Origin: Bacillus sp. FJAT-45037
Lineage (GTDB): Bacteria; Bacillota; Bacilli; Bacillales; Bacillaceae_D
Length of the DNA stretch: 64,000 bases
Direction of reading: 5' to 3'
Assembly: GCF_002797325.1 (NCBI RefSeq)
Contig: NZ_KZ454938.1
Coordinates: 1,624,267 to 1,688,266, forward strand
Below are positions 15,462 through 25,642 of this stretch, in pieces (positions within the stretch are counted from its first letter, which is position 1; each line of letters begins with the position of its first letter). The notes beneath the pieces were generated by a model. The model saw only the letters and a program-made list of their open reading frames with translations, was not told where the DNA came from and searched no databases. A program made the translations under genes and the position numbers.

Positions 15462-16415
15462 TCACTTTAGCTTAACATGAGATGCATCAAAATTGAAATC
15501 TTCTTTCGTTAACATGACCAGAGACTCTCGGTCATACGTTCCTTCTTTTAACAAACGAACTGCTTGCAGACGTATAGCTTCTTCAATAATGTTTCGAATG
15601 TAGCGTCCGTTACTGAATGTTTTTTCTTGTTCTGTTTTGACCTTTCTTACATGTTCTTTAATATGGCGTTCTCCATCAATGGTAAGTTCATATTCTCGTT
15701 CAATCACCATACGTTTGACCATATCGATCAACTCATCTGTTGAATAATTCGGAAAATCAATCGCAATAGGAAAACGAGAAGGTAAGCCTGGATTTAAAGA
15801 TAAGAAATAATCCATCTCCCTAGAATAGCCAGCAAGGATTAAAACGAACTCATGTTGTTGGTCTTCCATCGCTTTGACCAACGTATCAATCGCCTCTTTC
15901 CCAAAATCCTTTTCACCACCGCGCGATAAGGAATATGCCTCATCGATAAAGAGGACGCCGCCATTGGCCTTTTTAATGACATCTCGGGTTTTTTGCGCCG
16001 TGTGCCCAATGTACTCTCCTACTAAATCAGCACGCTCTACTTCTATTAGATGCCCCTTGGCTAGAACATTCATCTCATGAAAGAATGAAGCAATGATTCT
16101 GGCTACCGTCGTTTTACCCGTCCCTGGATTTCCTTTGAAAATCATATGAAGCACCTGTTTCGATGCTTTTAATCCGATTTCCTTCCTGCATTGATTGATA
16201 TAAAGCCAGGCATAAATTTCTTTAATTAAACGCTTTACTTCACTTAGACCGACGTACTCACCAATTTCTTTTTCAAATCGATGAAGAACTTCATGTTTTA
16301 ACTTATCGTCTTCGTTTTGAAACAATGAATCTGACTCTGTTTTCGAAGTTATGCGTTTTTGATTAAGCACTACATTGATTCTTCCATTTTTTCTCGCAAG
16401 AACTCGGTCACTCAT
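15462..16415 (-). CDS. spoVK: Stage V sporulation AAA+ ATPase SpoVK
   Basis: A CbxX/CfxQ-type AAA+ ATPase needed for spore maturation in B. subtilis. The ATG at 16415 (MSDRVLARKNGRINVVLNQK) is preceded by GAGGGGTG; the TTG 15 bases upstream lies inside that ribosome site. Motifs: Walker A GNPGTGKT (about 95-102), LVGEYIGHTAQKTRD pore/sensor segment, Walker B GGVLFIDEAY (about 160), sensor 1 LILAGY and arginine finger region NPGLPSRFP. It is 317 residues, the usual length. It is monocistronic and followed by a strong terminator. The upstream 150 bp, shared with a divergent recombinase-like gene, should contain its mother-cell promoter, which I could not place confidently. Confidence 0.95.
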   Translation of the reverse strand: MSDRVLARKNGRINVVLNQKRITSKTESDSLFQNEDDKLKHEVLHRFEKEIGEYVGLSEVKRLIKEIYAWLYINQCRKEIGLKASKQVLHMIFKGNPGTGKTTVARIIASFFHEMNVLAKGHLIEVERADLVGEYIGHTAQKTRDVIKKANGGVLFIDEAYSLSRGGEKDFGKEAIDTLVKAMEDQQHEFVLILAGYSREMDYFLSLNPGLPSRFPIAIDFPNYSTDELIDMVKRMVIEREYELTIDGERHIKEHVRKVKTEQEKTFSNGRYIRNIIEEAIRLQAVRLLKEGTYDRESLVMLTKEDFNFDASHVKLK

Positions 16416-16531
16416 TCTATCACCCCTCAATACCGAGCTTTAGAAACGATCCTTTTGATTTATTTATACGCAAGAACTTTAAATTTGTGACAAATGCCTA
16501 GTACCCATAAAACCTCTTTTCCTTTATTTGA

Positions 16532-16537
16532 TATAAT
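16532..16537 (+). promoter_or_regulatory. -10 element of recombinase-like gene
   Basis: TATAAT 30 bp upstream of the ATG at 16567 in an A/T-rich region (TTTGATATAATAAG). No convincing -35 is present at 16-18 bp, so only the -10 is reported. Confidence 0.4.
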
Positions 16538-16566
16538 AAGTAATAAAAGAAAAGGGAGGGATATTT

Positions 16567-17589
16567 ATGTCGCAACCCATACCAGCCTTCATGGAGGATT
16601 ATTTAGATTCTCTTCGTGAAAAAGGACGGAAAGAATCAACTATAAAACGGTATCAATATGACCTGATTGACTTCTCTGAGTGGCATCAAAAATCGATAGG
16701 TCCTCTTTCTCTTGAAGCATGGAGCGCGTTATCATATGAAAATATCACACTCTTTTTTGATGAATTAATTAAAGTTCGTTCCTACAAAGTACGCACAACG
16801 AGACGAATTTATTCCGTCCTTCAACAATTAGCGCGCTTTTGCCTCTCGAACGGACAAGTTCTGACACACGCCATCTTACACTACAAGCAACCGGAATTAG
16901 TTGATGCACCGCTTTCAAGAAATGAATGGCTAAATAAATCTGAGTCAGACCGTCTCTTAACGATGATTCGTTCCTACGAAGGTTTAACGGAGAATCAAAT
17001 GCGCGGCAGACCCTTATTAATTGATCGTAACGAATTTATTGCACAGTTGTTCTTATCCTATGGATGTTCTTTACACGAGGTTGCCTCACTCACAACAGCC
17101 GATGTCCGCTTCGAGCGAAACCAATTACGGATACGTTCGGAAAAAGGCATCTCAAGAATCGTCACGTTAACAGAGGATCATAAACGTTTAGCGTATACAT
17201 ACTTGACGCTCATCCCAGAACCCGTTAGACCAAGACTTTTTAGTAATGAGCCCTTTTTTGTTGCCTTTGATTTTCAACGAGAAACGTTTAGATGGTCTTA
17301 TGAGGAAGATCGCCCAAAACGGCTAACCGAAATTTCGATACAAAAAATGTTGCGGTTAGAAGTAATGCGTGCAAGTTTACGAAAAGGGTTTTCTGCTATG
17401 CAATTGCGGCATACATTTATTTTACGAAAGCTTATAGACGGAGCTGATCCTTTCACCATTCAGCAATACCTCGGCTTAAAATCGCCCTTATCACTCAGGC
17501 GTTATTTTTTAACTATTGACCAATTATCTACAGAAGAGAAACTTTCCTTAAGTGAGACCGCTACAGAAGCATTGAATGTCTCTAAATAA
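16567..17589 (+). CDS. Tyrosine-recombinase-fold protein with degraded active site
   Basis: A 340-residue protein with a SAM-like N-terminal domain (about 8-105: MEDYLDSLREKGRKESTIKR) and a XerC/D-like C-terminal domain. The fold motifs are clear (Gln-Leu-Arg-His-Thr-Phe near 279-284, QQYLGLKSP, RRYF). Of the catalytic set, Arg I is Ser168 (YGCSLHEVASL), the His two before the Arg II box is Met278, and the third His is Leu304 (LGL for LGH). Lys193, Arg281 and Tyr313 remain. Strand cleavage and religation would be badly impaired. It is the only plus-strand host gene in the window, sits between spoVK and hfq, and has a good ribosome site (AAAGGGAGG). A structural DNA-binding role is possible. 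Confidence 0.82.
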   Translation: MSQPIPAFMEDYLDSLREKGRKESTIKRYQYDLIDFSEWHQKSIGPLSLEAWSALSYENITLFFDELIKVRSYKVRTTRRIYSVLQQLARFCLSNGQVLTHAILHYKQPELVDAPLSRNEWLNKSESDRLLTMIRSYEGLTENQMRGRPLLIDRNEFIAQLFLSYGCSLHEVASLTTADVRFERNQLRIRSEKGISRIVTLTEDHKRLAYTYLTLIPEPVRPRLFSNEPFFVAFDFQRETFRWSYEEDRPKRLTEISIQKMLRLEVMRASLRKGFSAMQLRHTFILRKLIDGADPFTIQQYLGLKSPLSLRRYFLTIDQLSTEEKLSLSETATEALNVSK

Positions 17590-17627
17590 AAAAAGAAACT
17601 TTGGGGTGAAGTCCTCAAAGTTTCTTT
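17590..17627. terminator. Bidirectional terminator between recombinase-like gene and hfq
   Basis: Perfect 12-bp arms AAAGAAACTTTG and CAAAGTTTCTTT with a 12-nt loop. The minus strand (hfq) continues with a seven-T run; the plus strand has a weaker T tract. Confidence 0.9.
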
Positions 17628-17648
17628 GTGTTCGATTGATTTAGTCAA

Positions 17649-17879
17649 TTATTCACTATCCTGTTTAAGCTGAATGTTTTTTTGCGGGGCAAAAGTTGAA
17701 ATCGCATGCTTGTAGACTAGTTGTTGCTTGCCCTCTGTTTCAAGAACAATCGTAAAGTTATCAAACCCCTTTACTTGTCCTCTTAATTGGAAACCGTTTA
17801 GTAAAAATACGGTGACCGAAATGTTCTCTTTACGTAATTGATTTAAAAAATGATCTTGAATATTCACTGATTGTTTCAT
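17649..17879 (-). CDS. hfq: RNA chaperone Hfq
   Basis: A 76-residue Sm-like protein that forms a hexamer and binds small RNAs and mRNAs. Sm1 is [20 protein letters not shown] (8-27) with [20 protein letters not shown], and Sm2 is [13 protein letters not shown], with the Tyr-Lys-His of the proximal uridine-binding pocket. The C-terminal tail is very short (QLKQDSE), as in Gram-positive Hfq. It lies 29 bp downstream of miaA, an arrangement conserved from Bacillus to E. coli, and is followed by a strong terminator. Confidence 0.98.
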   Translation of the reverse strand: MKQSVNIQDHFLNQLRKENISVTVFLLNGFQLRGQVKGFDNFTIVLETEGKQQLVYKHAISTFAPQKNIQLKQDSE

Positions 17880-17908
17880 AGGTAGTCCTCCTCTATATGT
17901 CTCTACGC

Positions 17909-18853
17909 TTATTCATTCGAGCTTAATTTCCATTTCCCTGCAATAAATTGTTTAATTACAAGAAAATGTTCTGTAGGCTGATTCGGATCAACCTCGTACC
18001 ATGTTGCTGTTGCTTTGTTTTTAAACCACGTTAGCTGACGTTTGGCATATCGACGTGAATTTTGTTTTAACTGTTCGATCGCTTCATCTTTTGAGCATCG
18101 TCCTTCTAAATATGTATAGAGTTCTTTGTATCCAATCGCTTGAATCGATTGACAGTCTCTTAAGCCCTGGTCATGTAATTGTTTTACTTCATCTACTAAT
18201 CCATGTTTCACCATTAGATCGACTCGTTTGTTAATTCGTTCATACAATAGCTCTCGATCCATTGTTAACCCAATCATAATTAAATTATACAACGGTTCTT
18301 GCTTTTCCTCGGTTTGTTGGTTGGAAAACAATTCCCCTGTAACACGATACACTTCTAGTGCACGAATGACTCTTCTTACATTATTCGGATGAATATTGCT
18401 AGCAGCAACCGGATCTATCTTCTGCAACTGATCATGAAGCGCATAGCCTCCACCATCTTTTGCCTGTTGTTCTAATGTTAATCTGTATGCTGCATCTTGT
18501 GGGCTTTCTGCAAATTCAAACCCATAAGTAACGGCATTCACATACAAACCCGTCCCACCAACGAGAATTGGTAACTTTCCGCGTTTTATAATATCAGCAA
18601 TGATCGGTTGGCAACGTTCTCTAAACTCAGCGACGGAAAAAGATTCATCAGGGTCTTTAATATCGATTAGGTGATGAACAATTCCGTCTTGCTCTTCTTT
18701 TGTCACCTTGGCTGTTCCGATATCCATTCCCTTATATACTTGCATTGAATCGCCACTAATAACTTCTCCGTTGAATGTTCTCGCTAAATCTATACTTAAA
18801 GCAGTTTTGCCAACAGCGGTTGGCCCAACAATGACTACTAACTTTTCTTTCAT
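17909..18853 (-). CDS. miaA: tRNA dimethylallyltransferase MiaA
   Basis: A 314-residue enzyme that prenylates N6 of A37 in tRNAs reading UNN codons, using dimethylallyl diphosphate. P-loop GPTAVGKT (10-17), [17 protein letters not shown] (34-50), the lid segment [11 protein letters not shown] (about 100-110), the tRNA-contacting IQAIGYKEL (about 247-255) and [13 protein letters not shown] near 280-292 are all present. MiaB, which then methylthiolates the same base, is encoded at 25639. It starts with ATG behind AAAGGAGAAAC and is 20 bp downstream of a methyltransferase gene. Confidence 0.97.
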   Translation of the reverse strand: MKEKLVVIVGPTAVGKTALSIDLARTFNGEVISGDSMQVYKGMDIGTAKVTKEEQDGIVHHLIDIKDPDESFSVAEFRERCQPIIADIIKRGKLPILVGGTGLYVNAVTYGFEFAESPQDAAYRLTLEQQAKDGGGYALHDQLQKIDPVAASNIHPNNVRRVIRALEVYRVTGELFSNQQTEEKQEPLYNLIMIGLTMDRELLYERINKRVDLMVKHGLVDEVKQLHDQGLRDCQSIQAIGYKELYTYLEGRCSKDEAIEQLKQNSRRYAKRQLTWFKNKATATWYEVDPNQPTEHFLVIKQFIAGKWKLSSNE

Positions 18854-18873
18854 GCGTTTCTCCTTTGACTAAC

Positions 18874-19656
18874 TTATTCACTTGTGACGTCGATAAAACC
18901 ATAATGAAACGCGGCATGAGATCGTTTGATTTGCGTAAAGCCATATCGGCTAAAACGTTCACTTTGCCAATGATCCTTCAAGACTACACGCTTTTTTGCC
19001 ACACGAATGGCCTGTTGGATCGTCTCTTTATTTAAATCATCGTGACAAGCGATAGCCTTTAATCCTCTGATCCCCGTTGATCTTTCCACATGTTGCTCAA
19101 ACATCGGGTCAAAATACACAACATCAATAGAAGAGGTCTCAGCCTTTTCTAGATATGATCGATGCTGAGCATGAATGACTTCAATTTCCCGCATCCGCTC
19201 GATCATCTCTACCGGGCCTTCTTGCCAATGACTCAACCCATTTGCAACGATAAAAGCAATTTCTTGATTGGCTTCAAGTCCAATTACCTTCCCTATAGAG
19301 CCTACAGCGAGCTTGGCAACTAAACTATCTGAAGCAAGACCTAACGTACAATCTAAGAAACTCATTCCTTCCGATAATTGAGTGACTTGTATCAGTCGGT
19401 CATCTCCCGTGCGTAAAAATTGTTTCACCCGAAACATCGCCGAACTAGGATGATAAAAAAATGGTTCGCTGGTCTCTCTACTGTACAATGTTAGGCGAGA
19501 CTGACCGACGACTAGAACCTGTGATTCATAGGCTTTTAGTAAATCCTCTACCGAGACGTCTTCACGCTTAACAAATATTGCATGTAGGGAATGCGCAACA
19601 GAGATGGCTTGACTCTCAAGACGAGTCGCTTGTTTTCGTGCTGTTGTAACAATCAT
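18874..19656 (-). CDS. Class I SAM-dependent methyltransferase, RsmJ-like
   Basis: A 260-residue putative methyltransferase. The central part has a Rossmann glycine-poor motif I (FLDCTLGLASDSLVAK, about 101-116), an acidic motif II (GKVIGLEANQEIA) and a catalytic-type motif DPMFEQ (about 181-186) resembling the DPMYP of RsmJ and the D/NPPY of N-methyltransferases. The C-terminal ends with aromatic-rich AAFHYGFIDV. It resembles E. coli RsmJ (16S rRNA m2G1516) in motif order, but orthology is not certain. It lies between mutL and miaA in one direction and is probably cotranscribed with them. The substrate is most likely RNA, inferred from the motif and context. Confidence 0.75.
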   Translation of the reverse strand: MIVTTARKQATRLESQAISVAHSLHAIFVKREDVSVEDLLKAYESQVLVVGQSRLTLYSRETSEPFFYHPSSAMFRVKQFLRTGDDRLIQVTQLSEGMSFLDCTLGLASDSLVAKLAVGSIGKVIGLEANQEIAFIVANGLSHWQEGPVEMIERMREIEVIHAQHRSYLEKAETSSIDVVYFDPMFEQHVERSTGIRGLKAIACHDDLNKETIQQAIRVAKKRVVLKDHWQSERFSRYGFTQIKRSHAAFHYGFIDVTSE

Positions 19657-19687
19657 GATTCTTCCTCTTTCTCATCAGTATCGACAC

Positions 19688-21553
19688 TTACATCACTCGT
19701 TTAAACATTTTCTCTAATTCATAAGAGGAAAAATGAACGATGATTGGTCTCCCATGCGGACAAGTGAACGGATTACTTGATCTTCTCAATGATTCCAATA
19801 AGGCAAACATTTCATCTTGTCTCAAATGTCGGTTCGCTTTAATTGACGCTTTGCACGACATCAGAATGGCCGCATCTTCGCGTAACGCCTTAATATCTAT
19901 TTTCGCCGTCGTTAAGAGATGATCGAGGATTTCTCTTATCGTTTCTTCCTCATCACCTTTTGGTAGCCAAGTAGGATACGAACGGACAATGAATGTACGT
20001 TGACCAAACTCCTCTACAAACACACCGACCTGTTTTAAGTCATCTATATGTTGTTCGATAATCACTGCCTCTTGATTCGTACAGTCAATCGTCATCGGTA
20101 CAAGTAAATCTTGTGTCTCTCTGGTGACTTCGCCCACTTTTTCGCGATAATACTCATACTTAATTCGCTCTTGGGCGGCGTGTTGATCGACCAAATACAT
20201 TCCTTCTTCGTTTTGAGCCACGATGTAGGTTCCTTGCATTTGGCCAACTGGATACATCATCGGCACACGACTCGCTTCACTACTTGTATCTTTATCTTTC
20301 GCGGCTTGTTCTACTGCCTCTTCATCTATGTTTGCGGATTGGGACTCTGTTTGATCATCAATCGACACAGTCTCTCTAGAATTTTCCCATTTCGGTTGTT
20401 CCTTAATAGATGATTGCATCGTCTCTACAGTTTCTCTTGCCATCATAGGGCGAGTAGGCTGCTCTTTCTCTGTCGTTTTCCCCATATCATGAGAGAGAGG
20501 AAGCTGTGTTTCTTCTATATTCATTCGTTTTACTTGTTCGTTTTTTTGTTTCACTTCTGGAATGAATGTCTCTGTCCGAAACGCGTCTTTAATCGAATCC
20601 GTGATCAATCCCGCTAGTTCTTCCTCTTTACTTAATCTTACTTCAAGCTTTGAAGGATGAACATTGACATCAATTAGCGTCGGATCCATTTCAATACTTA
20701 GACAAACAACAGGGAAACGACCAATTGGTAATAACGTATGGAATCCGTCTTGAACCGCTCTAGCTAAATGGAAGTTTCGAATATAGCGTCCGTTGATAAA
20801 CAAGGACATATACTGTCTTGATGCCCGAGTAACTTCTGGCTTCGCGACATAGCCATCAATAGAGTAATCAAGAGAACGGCCTTCAATTTTCACCATTTCC
20901 TTAGCGACATTGCGTCCATAGATCGATGCAACCACTTGACGAACATCGCCGTTTCCAGTCGTCTTAAGGATTTCTTTCCCATTATGATACAAAGCCATCG
21001 CTACATTAGGATGAGCAAGGGCTAACCGGTTGACAATATCGCTCACATGACCTGCTTCTGTGAGTACAGTTTTCAAATATTTCAATCTGGCTGGTGTGTT
21101 ATAAAATAAATTTTCAATGATGACCTCTGTCCCTTTTCTAGTTTTTGACGATTGGCGAGATTGAATATGTCCGCCTTCAAGCACAATCTCCACACCAGCT
21201 CCTTCACCGGTTGAAGTACGCATTGTTAATTGAGAAACAGAGGCAATACTTGGTAGTGCTTCTCCACGAAAACCTAGAGTACGAATCTGAAAAAGGTCAC
21301 GATCGTTTTTAATTTTACTAGTTGCATGGCGATAGAAAGCTGTTTCTACGTCGTCAGCTTCAATCCCATCACCGTTATCAAGGATACGAATCGACGACAA
21401 TCCCCCTTCATCAATTTCAATTAATATATTCGTACTATTTGCATCCAATGCATTTTCTAATAGTTCTTTCACGATCGATGCAGGACGTTCGACTACTTCC
21501 CCTGCTGCAATTTTATTCGATAGAAAGGCATCTAATTTAATGATTTTCGCCAT
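19688..21553 (-). CDS. mutL: DNA mismatch repair protein MutL (endonuclease type)
   Basis: A 621-residue MutL. The N-terminal GHKL ATPase has motif [10 protein letters not shown] (31-39), motif II DNGDGI (57-62) and motif [19 protein letters not shown] (about 92-107). A low-complexity acidic linker spans about 340-430 ([15 protein letters not shown]). The C-terminal dimerisation domain has the metal-binding endonuclease motif [12 protein letters not shown] starting at residue 456, plus the late CPHGRP motif. The nicking activity expected in organisms without MutH is therefore intact. It follows mutS by 21 bp and shares its transcript. Confidence 0.98.
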   Translation of the reverse strand: MAKIIKLDAFLSNKIAAGEVVERPASIVKELLENALDANSTNILIEIDEGGLSSIRILDNGDGIEADDVETAFYRHATSKIKNDRDLFQIRTLGFRGEALPSIASVSQLTMRTSTGEGAGVEIVLEGGHIQSRQSSKTRKGTEVIIENLFYNTPARLKYLKTVLTEAGHVSDIVNRLALAHPNVAMALYHNGKEILKTTGNGDVRQVVASIYGRNVAKEMVKIEGRSLDYSIDGYVAKPEVTRASRQYMSLFINGRYIRNFHLARAVQDGFHTLLPIGRFPVVCLSIEMDPTLIDVNVHPSKLEVRLSKEEELAGLITDSIKDAFRTETFIPEVKQKNEQVKRMNIEETQLPLSHDMGKTTEKEQPTRPMMARETVETMQSSIKEQPKWENSRETVSIDDQTESQSANIDEEAVEQAAKDKDTSSEASRVPMMYPVGQMQGTYIVAQNEEGMYLVDQHAAQERIKYEYYREKVGEVTRETQDLLVPMTIDCTNQEAVIIEQHIDDLKQVGVFVEEFGQRTFIVRSYPTWLPKGDEEETIREILDHLLTTAKIDIKALREDAAILMSCKASIKANRHLRQDEMFALLESLRRSSNPFTCPHGRPIIVHFSSYELEKMFKRVM

Positions 21554-21574
21554 CGATTCACTCCTCCTTTTGCA

Positions 21575-24229
21575 TTATTTTTTAAGTTGCTTTTGACAAT
21601 CATTGATCAATTTCATCACTTCAAACGGAGATAAATTCATCAAGTCTGCCTTACGAAGTTGTTCTAATACATCTTGTTCATGAGTTTGAAGTGGTTTATT
21701 TTCGTTTGGCTGATTTCCTTTTGCATTTGATGATTCTCTTTCAGCCTTCGTTTCTACCTCTTCAGCAAACAAGGAAAGTTGCGTATCTGACTCCCGAACC
21801 TCATCTATTGTCAGTGGTTGTTTCTTTTTGCTCGCTGAAGGGCTGATGACCACTTTTTGAGCTTCTAACTCTTTTAATAGCTCTCCTGCTCGCACCGTTA
21901 CTTTTTTCGGTAACTCCGCGAGTTCTGCCACATAAATACCATAACTGCGGTCAGCTTGTCCATCAATGACTTTATGGAGGAAAACGACCTTGCCGTCTTC
22001 TTCTACTGCCGACACATGAACATTCTGTACATGTTGTAAGTTCTCTGCGAGTGCCGTTAATTCATGGTAATGGGTAGAAAATAACGTTTTTGCTCCGATT
22101 TCATCATGAATGTATTCAATAATTGCTTGTGCAAGAGCCATTCCATCATAAGTCGAAGTCCCGCGACCAATTTCATCTAATAAAATCAAACTGTTCTGTG
22201 TGGCCTTTGCAAGGGCATACTGCGTTTCTAGCATCTCGACCATAAACGTACTCTGACCACTTGCTAAGTCATCGGCCGCTCCGATTCGAGTAAAGATTTG
22301 ATCAAAAATAGGGAGTTCTGCTTTTTCAGCTGGGACATAGCAGCCAATTTGCGCCATCACCGATAGAAGAGCCAGTTGACGCATGTACGTACTTTTACCA
22401 GCCATATTTGGTCCAGTAATTAAGAGCATCTCTCTTTCAGGATGAAGGTGCACATCATTTGGAACATATTCACCTTTAGGAATGACAGACTCAACTACAG
22501 GGTGACGCCCGCCTTCGATGTGAACAACCCCTTCTATAAACATACTAGGTCGTTTGTAATGCTGACGCTCACTAACGGTCGCAAAACCTGATAAGACGTC
22601 AATTTCACTAATTGTATGTGCAAGCATTTGTAAGTGTCCAACATACTCTTTAACTTGTTCGCGGATTAACACAAATAAATCATACTCAAGCTGCTCCATT
22701 TTTTCTTCTGCTTCTAATATCAAAACTTCTTTCTCTTTTAATTCTGGTGTAATGAACCGCTCTGAATTTGTCAGCGTTTGTTTTCGTTCATACCGACCCT
22801 CTTCAAGTAAATGACGGTTCGCGCGCGTGACCTCAATATAATAGCCAAAGACTCTATTAAATCCAACTTTTAATGATTTAATTCCTGTTATTTGGCGCTC
22901 TTTTTGCTCAAGCTCAGCTATCCAACGTTTTCCATTTACACTGGCGTCACGATAGGCATCAAGCTCATCATTATAACCTTGTTGAATCATTCCACCATCT
23001 TTTATAGAAATCGGGGGATCGTCAACAATGCTTCTCTCCAACAAGTCAATCAACTCTTCAAATGGAGCTTGATCTTTAAACCAGCGGTTGGCAAAACGTT
23101 CATCTAAATCAATGACAAGTTGTTGAATAAACGGCACTTTTTTAAGAGACCTCTTTAATTGAACTAACTCCCGGGCATTGACACTTCCATAAGCGATTCT
23201 CCCTGCTAAACGTTCTAAGTCATAGACTTGTTTTAATTCATCACGAAGCTCTTCACGCTTAAAATAATTACCCAAAAATCTCTCCACCGCAGTATGCCTC
23301 TCATTGATTGCCGGAAGATCAAGCAACGGTCGTTCAATCCAACGTTTTACAAGACGTCCACCCATCGCCGTCACCGTTTGATCAACGATACTAAGCAAAG
23401 AGCCCTTCTTTTTCTTCTCGCGTAATGTCTCGATTAATTCAAGATTGCGTTTTGAATGAAGGTCAAGCTTCATAAATTCTTCCGCGTCATACCATTCCAC
23501 TTTTTGTAAATGATCAAGAGAACGCTTTTGTGTTCGGATTAAATAATTTAGAAGCCTTGCATAAGAATCTATCAGCTTAGACTGTTTGAGATCGACAACA
23601 AGCGGCTCATATTGTTCATGCAATTCCGCATTATCCTCGTAAGAAATCGTCACACCGAGAGTATTGGTTAGTTCAGCTATGACGCTCTCGTCCGTCGCTT
23701 GAGAGACTACCACTTCTTTTGCACCTGTAGCACTTAGTTCATGTAGAAGCTCGACAGACCCACCAGACACGAGGGTCACAGCCCCTTCACCAGTTGTTAA
23801 GTCACATCTCGCAATTCCAATCGTCTCATCAGAGAATAGCGTAAAGCTCGCTAAGTAGTTATTTTCTTTCTCACGGATCATTTTGCCTTCCATGACGGTA
23901 CCAGGAGTAATCATTTTTACAACTTCTCGTTTTACTACACCTTTTGCTACCTTCGGATCTTCTACTTGATCACAAATAGCTACCTTATATCCTTTTTCTA
24001 CTAATCTAGACATATATTGATCAGCTGAATGATGAGGGACGCCACACATTGGTATGCGGTCTTCCCCTTTCCCTCTGCCGGTTAATGTAATTTCTAATTC
24101 TTGTGCTGCTTTTAATGCATCGTCAAAAAACAGTTCATAAAAATCGCCTAAACGAAAAAATAAAAAGGCATCTTGATACTCTGCCTTTATCTCCAAGTAT
24201 TGCTTCATCATTGGGGTTACTTGTACCAT
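21575..24229 (-). CDS. mutS: DNA mismatch recognition ATPase MutS
   Basis: An 884-residue MutS from the ATG at 24229 ([15 protein letters not shown]), which has GGTGGAGG upstream. The mismatch-binding Phe-x-Glu motif is FYELF near residue 31-35 in the N-terminal domain. Connector, lever and clamp domains follow. The ATPase has Walker [10 protein letters not shown] (about 604-612), the Walker B region [16 protein letters not shown] (about 680-695) and the STHYHEL switch. The C-terminal tail carries a linker and a final helical region that in B. subtilis binds the beta clamp. mutL follows directly. An extended -10 promoter is at 24265. Confidence 0.98.
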   Translation of the reverse strand: MVQVTPMMKQYLEIKAEYQDAFLFFRLGDFYELFFDDALKAAQELEITLTGRGKGEDRIPMCGVPHHSADQYMSRLVEKGYKVAICDQVEDPKVAKGVVKREVVKMITPGTVMEGKMIREKENNYLASFTLFSDETIGIARCDLTTGEGAVTLVSGGSVELLHELSATGAKEVVVSQATDESVIAELTNTLGVTISYEDNAELHEQYEPLVVDLKQSKLIDSYARLLNYLIRTQKRSLDHLQKVEWYDAEEFMKLDLHSKRNLELIETLREKKKKGSLLSIVDQTVTAMGGRLVKRWIERPLLDLPAINERHTAVERFLGNYFKREELRDELKQVYDLERLAGRIAYGSVNARELVQLKRSLKKVPFIQQLVIDLDERFANRWFKDQAPFEELIDLLERSIVDDPPISIKDGGMIQQGYNDELDAYRDASVNGKRWIAELEQKERQITGIKSLKVGFNRVFGYYIEVTRANRHLLEEGRYERKQTLTNSERFITPELKEKEVLILEAEEKMEQLEYDLFVLIREQVKEYVGHLQMLAHTISEIDVLSGFATVSERQHYKRPSMFIEGVVHIEGGRHPVVESVIPKGEYVPNDVHLHPEREMLLITGPNMAGKSTYMRQLALLSVMAQIGCYVPAEKAELPIFDQIFTRIGAADDLASGQSTFMVEMLETQYALAKATQNSLILLDEIGRGTSTYDGMALAQAIIEYIHDEIGAKTLFSTHYHELTALAENLQHVQNVHVSAVEEDGKVVFLHKVIDGQADRSYGIYVAELAELPKKVTVRAGELLKELEAQKVVISPSASKKKQPLTIDEVRESDTQLSLFAEEVETKAERESSNAKGNQPNENKPLQTHEQDVLEQLRKADLMNLSPFEVMKLINDCQKQLKK

Positions 24230-24264
24230 TATAATTCCTCCACCGTCCAAAACATTCAGCCCTT

Positions 24265-24273
24265 ATTATATCA
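24265..24273 (-). promoter_or_regulatory. mutSL promoter (extended -10)
   Basis: On the minus strand TGATATAAT: TATAAT (24265-24270) preceded by TG, 36 bp upstream of the mutS start. No strong -35, as is common with extended -10 promoters. Confidence 0.55.
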
Positions 24274-24343
24274 CAGCCTCATCCTACTCGCATTAATTCT
24301 AGAGTGGTCCAGATCCATCTAATAGGACTAACAATAATTAAAC

Positions 24344-24378
24344 TAAAAAAACGTCAGAAAGAATGTTCTTTCTGACGC
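24344..24378 (-). terminator. cotE terminator
   Basis: Stem CGTCAGAAAGAA / TTCTTTCTGACG (12 bp, 2-nt loop) followed by seven T on the minus strand, just after the cotE stop. Confidence 0.92.
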
Positions 24379-24384
24379 CAATCA

Positions 24385-24960
24385 TTAATTACCCATTTCT
24401 TTATGCAAAAAATTTGGATCAAGCTTATCATACTCTTCATCACTGATCTCATCGAAGTCCCCATCAGCTACATTATAATCTTCAAAGACTCCATCAGGGT
24501 TAACGGCCACAGCCATTTTTGTTTCGCCAATACAATCGACAACGAATTCACGCTCGACTTCTACATTTACATGTTCGCCATTTTCCGAAACCGTCGCTTC
24601 AAGTGTGTTTGGTTGTTGGACCGCTCGAGCAAACACTTCCATTTCATCAGATAATACATTTTCATCTTGAAGAGTTAATGGAATAATGTCTGTATACGTC
24701 ATCGTTTGGGTCGCTACTTCTGTTTTCGTGTTGTTGTTGAAGGAGAACCATACATTGATATCGTAACTTCCTTCGACCTCAACATTGTTGCCCTTCTTCT
24801 TCGCACCATATTTATGGTTAATGATCCAGCAGCCAAGAATGCTTGACGGCTTATGCGCAGGCTTGATTTTGTGAGTTGCCTCTGAAAATTTACGTCCTTT
24901 TCCACAGACTGCTTTCGTAATGATTTCCCGATACGTTCCTTCTGATCTTTGTTGAGCCAT
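24385..24960 (-). CDS. cotE: Outer spore coat morphogenetic protein CotE
   Basis: A 191-residue CotE, the protein that organises the outer coat around the forespore. It aligns by eye with B. subtilis CotE from REIITKAVCGKGRKF (11-25) through KPSSILGCWIINHKYGAKKK (37-56) and EGSYDINVWFSFNNNTKTEV (63-82), ending in an acidic tail (DEISDEEYDKLDPNFLHKE). The N-terminus is extended by about 6 residues (MAQQRSEGTY). It is transcribed alone: a terminator precedes it (ricA) and another follows it. A CATACAAT sequence 92 bp upstream fits a sigma-E -10, agreeing with early mother-cell expression. Confidence 0.97.
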   Translation of the reverse strand: MAQQRSEGTYREIITKAVCGKGRKFSEATHKIKPAHKPSSILGCWIINHKYGAKKKGNNVEVEGSYDINVWFSFNNNTKTEVATQTMTYTDIIPLTLQDENVLSDEMEVFARAVQQPNTLEATVSENGEHVNVEVEREFVVDCIGETKMAVAVNPDGVFEDYNVADGDFDEISDEEYDKLDPNFLHKEMGN

Positions 24961-25170
24961 GTAATTGAACCTCCTATTCTCTTATCCGTCCATTTGATGG
25001 GTACCTGTGTCGGCGATTGCCTACTTAGTGCCCCCATTTTTCTTTCATGCCATTGTATGCAGGCGAATCTTCGTAGGTGCAAAAGCATCCTTACCTTTTT
25101 CTATCTTTCCATACAACGTTATGAGGCGGATCAGATTTTTAGTACAGGAAATCAGCAATTTTATCGATAA
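24961..25170 (-). promoter_or_regulatory. cotE upstream region with sigma-E-like -10
   Basis: This 210-bp gap holds no gene. On the minus strand CATACAAT at 25052-25059 is an exact sigma-E -10 consensus, but no matching -35 is clear. A CATAACGTT further up (one mismatch from the sigma-K -10) might be the second promoter known for B. subtilis cotE. Confidence 0.5.
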
Positions 25171-25214
25171 AAAAACAACCTCTAGGTTTCGCAACGAAAC
25201 CTAGAGGTTGTTTT
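25171..25214 (-). terminator. ricA terminator
   Basis: Perfect long stem AACAACCTCTAGGTTTCG / CGAAACCTAGAGGTTGTT with a 3-nt loop and A/T runs on both sides. It overlaps the ricA stop codon. The T tract follows on the minus strand. Confidence 0.95.
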
Positions 25215-25642
25215 TATTGGCAGCCTTTATCAAAGTATGGGCTTGATGTTGTTGTTCCTTTTAACACATCGCCACCCATTGATGTAATAATCTCTTCAGT
25301 GACGTTTTTTGAAATAGTCGTTGACACCATTTGAAGAAGTTCATTGACATCCTTTTGACTTTGTTTAAATTCTTGAACAAGTGGTATCGTATCAATTTCT
25401 TGATGAAGAGCATCAATCTTCTGCTCTACTTCTTTTAACGCTTCACTTTTATTGTAATGTTGCAAGTTTACCGCTTCTTTTTGCAATTTTTTAATCTCTG
25501 CAATTAGTTCTTGCACACGCAGATGCTCATTAATTTTCTTTTCTGCTTGTTTGAAGAAGTCTACTTCCTCTGTCTCTGCCATCATTTTAGCAAGTTCTTT
25601 CGCTCTATTGCGGATTTCTGTTCTTGTATATGTTGCGCTCAT
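25214..25642 (-). CDS. ricA: RicA/YmcA, Fe-S complex regulator of RNase Y and competence/biofilm
   Basis: A 142-residue YlbF/YmcA-family helical protein. The ATG at 25642 ([20 protein letters not shown]) overlaps the miaB stop as ATGA and has TGGAGGTGC upstream; the longer frame to 25690 is not used. In B. subtilis RicA joins RicF and RicT in an Fe-S complex that alters RNase Y specificity and Spo0A phosphorylation. The conserved helical core ([20 protein letters not shown]) and the lone near-terminal cysteine (FDKGCQ) fit that role. RNase Y is encoded in the same window at 31698. Confidence 0.93.
   Translation of the reverse strand: MSATYTRTEIRNRAKELAKMMAETEEVDFFKQAEKKINEHLRVQELIAEIKKLQKEAVNLQHYNKSEALKEVEQKIDALHQEIDTIPLVQEFKQSQKDVNELLQMVSTTISKNVTEEIITSMGGDVLKGTTTSSPYFDKGCQ

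Noticed and set aside
16416-16566. A sigma-E or sigma-K promoter for spoVK
   Set aside because: Sequences such as CGTATAAAT only loosely resemble the -10 and no -35 pairs with them; not strong enough to annotate.
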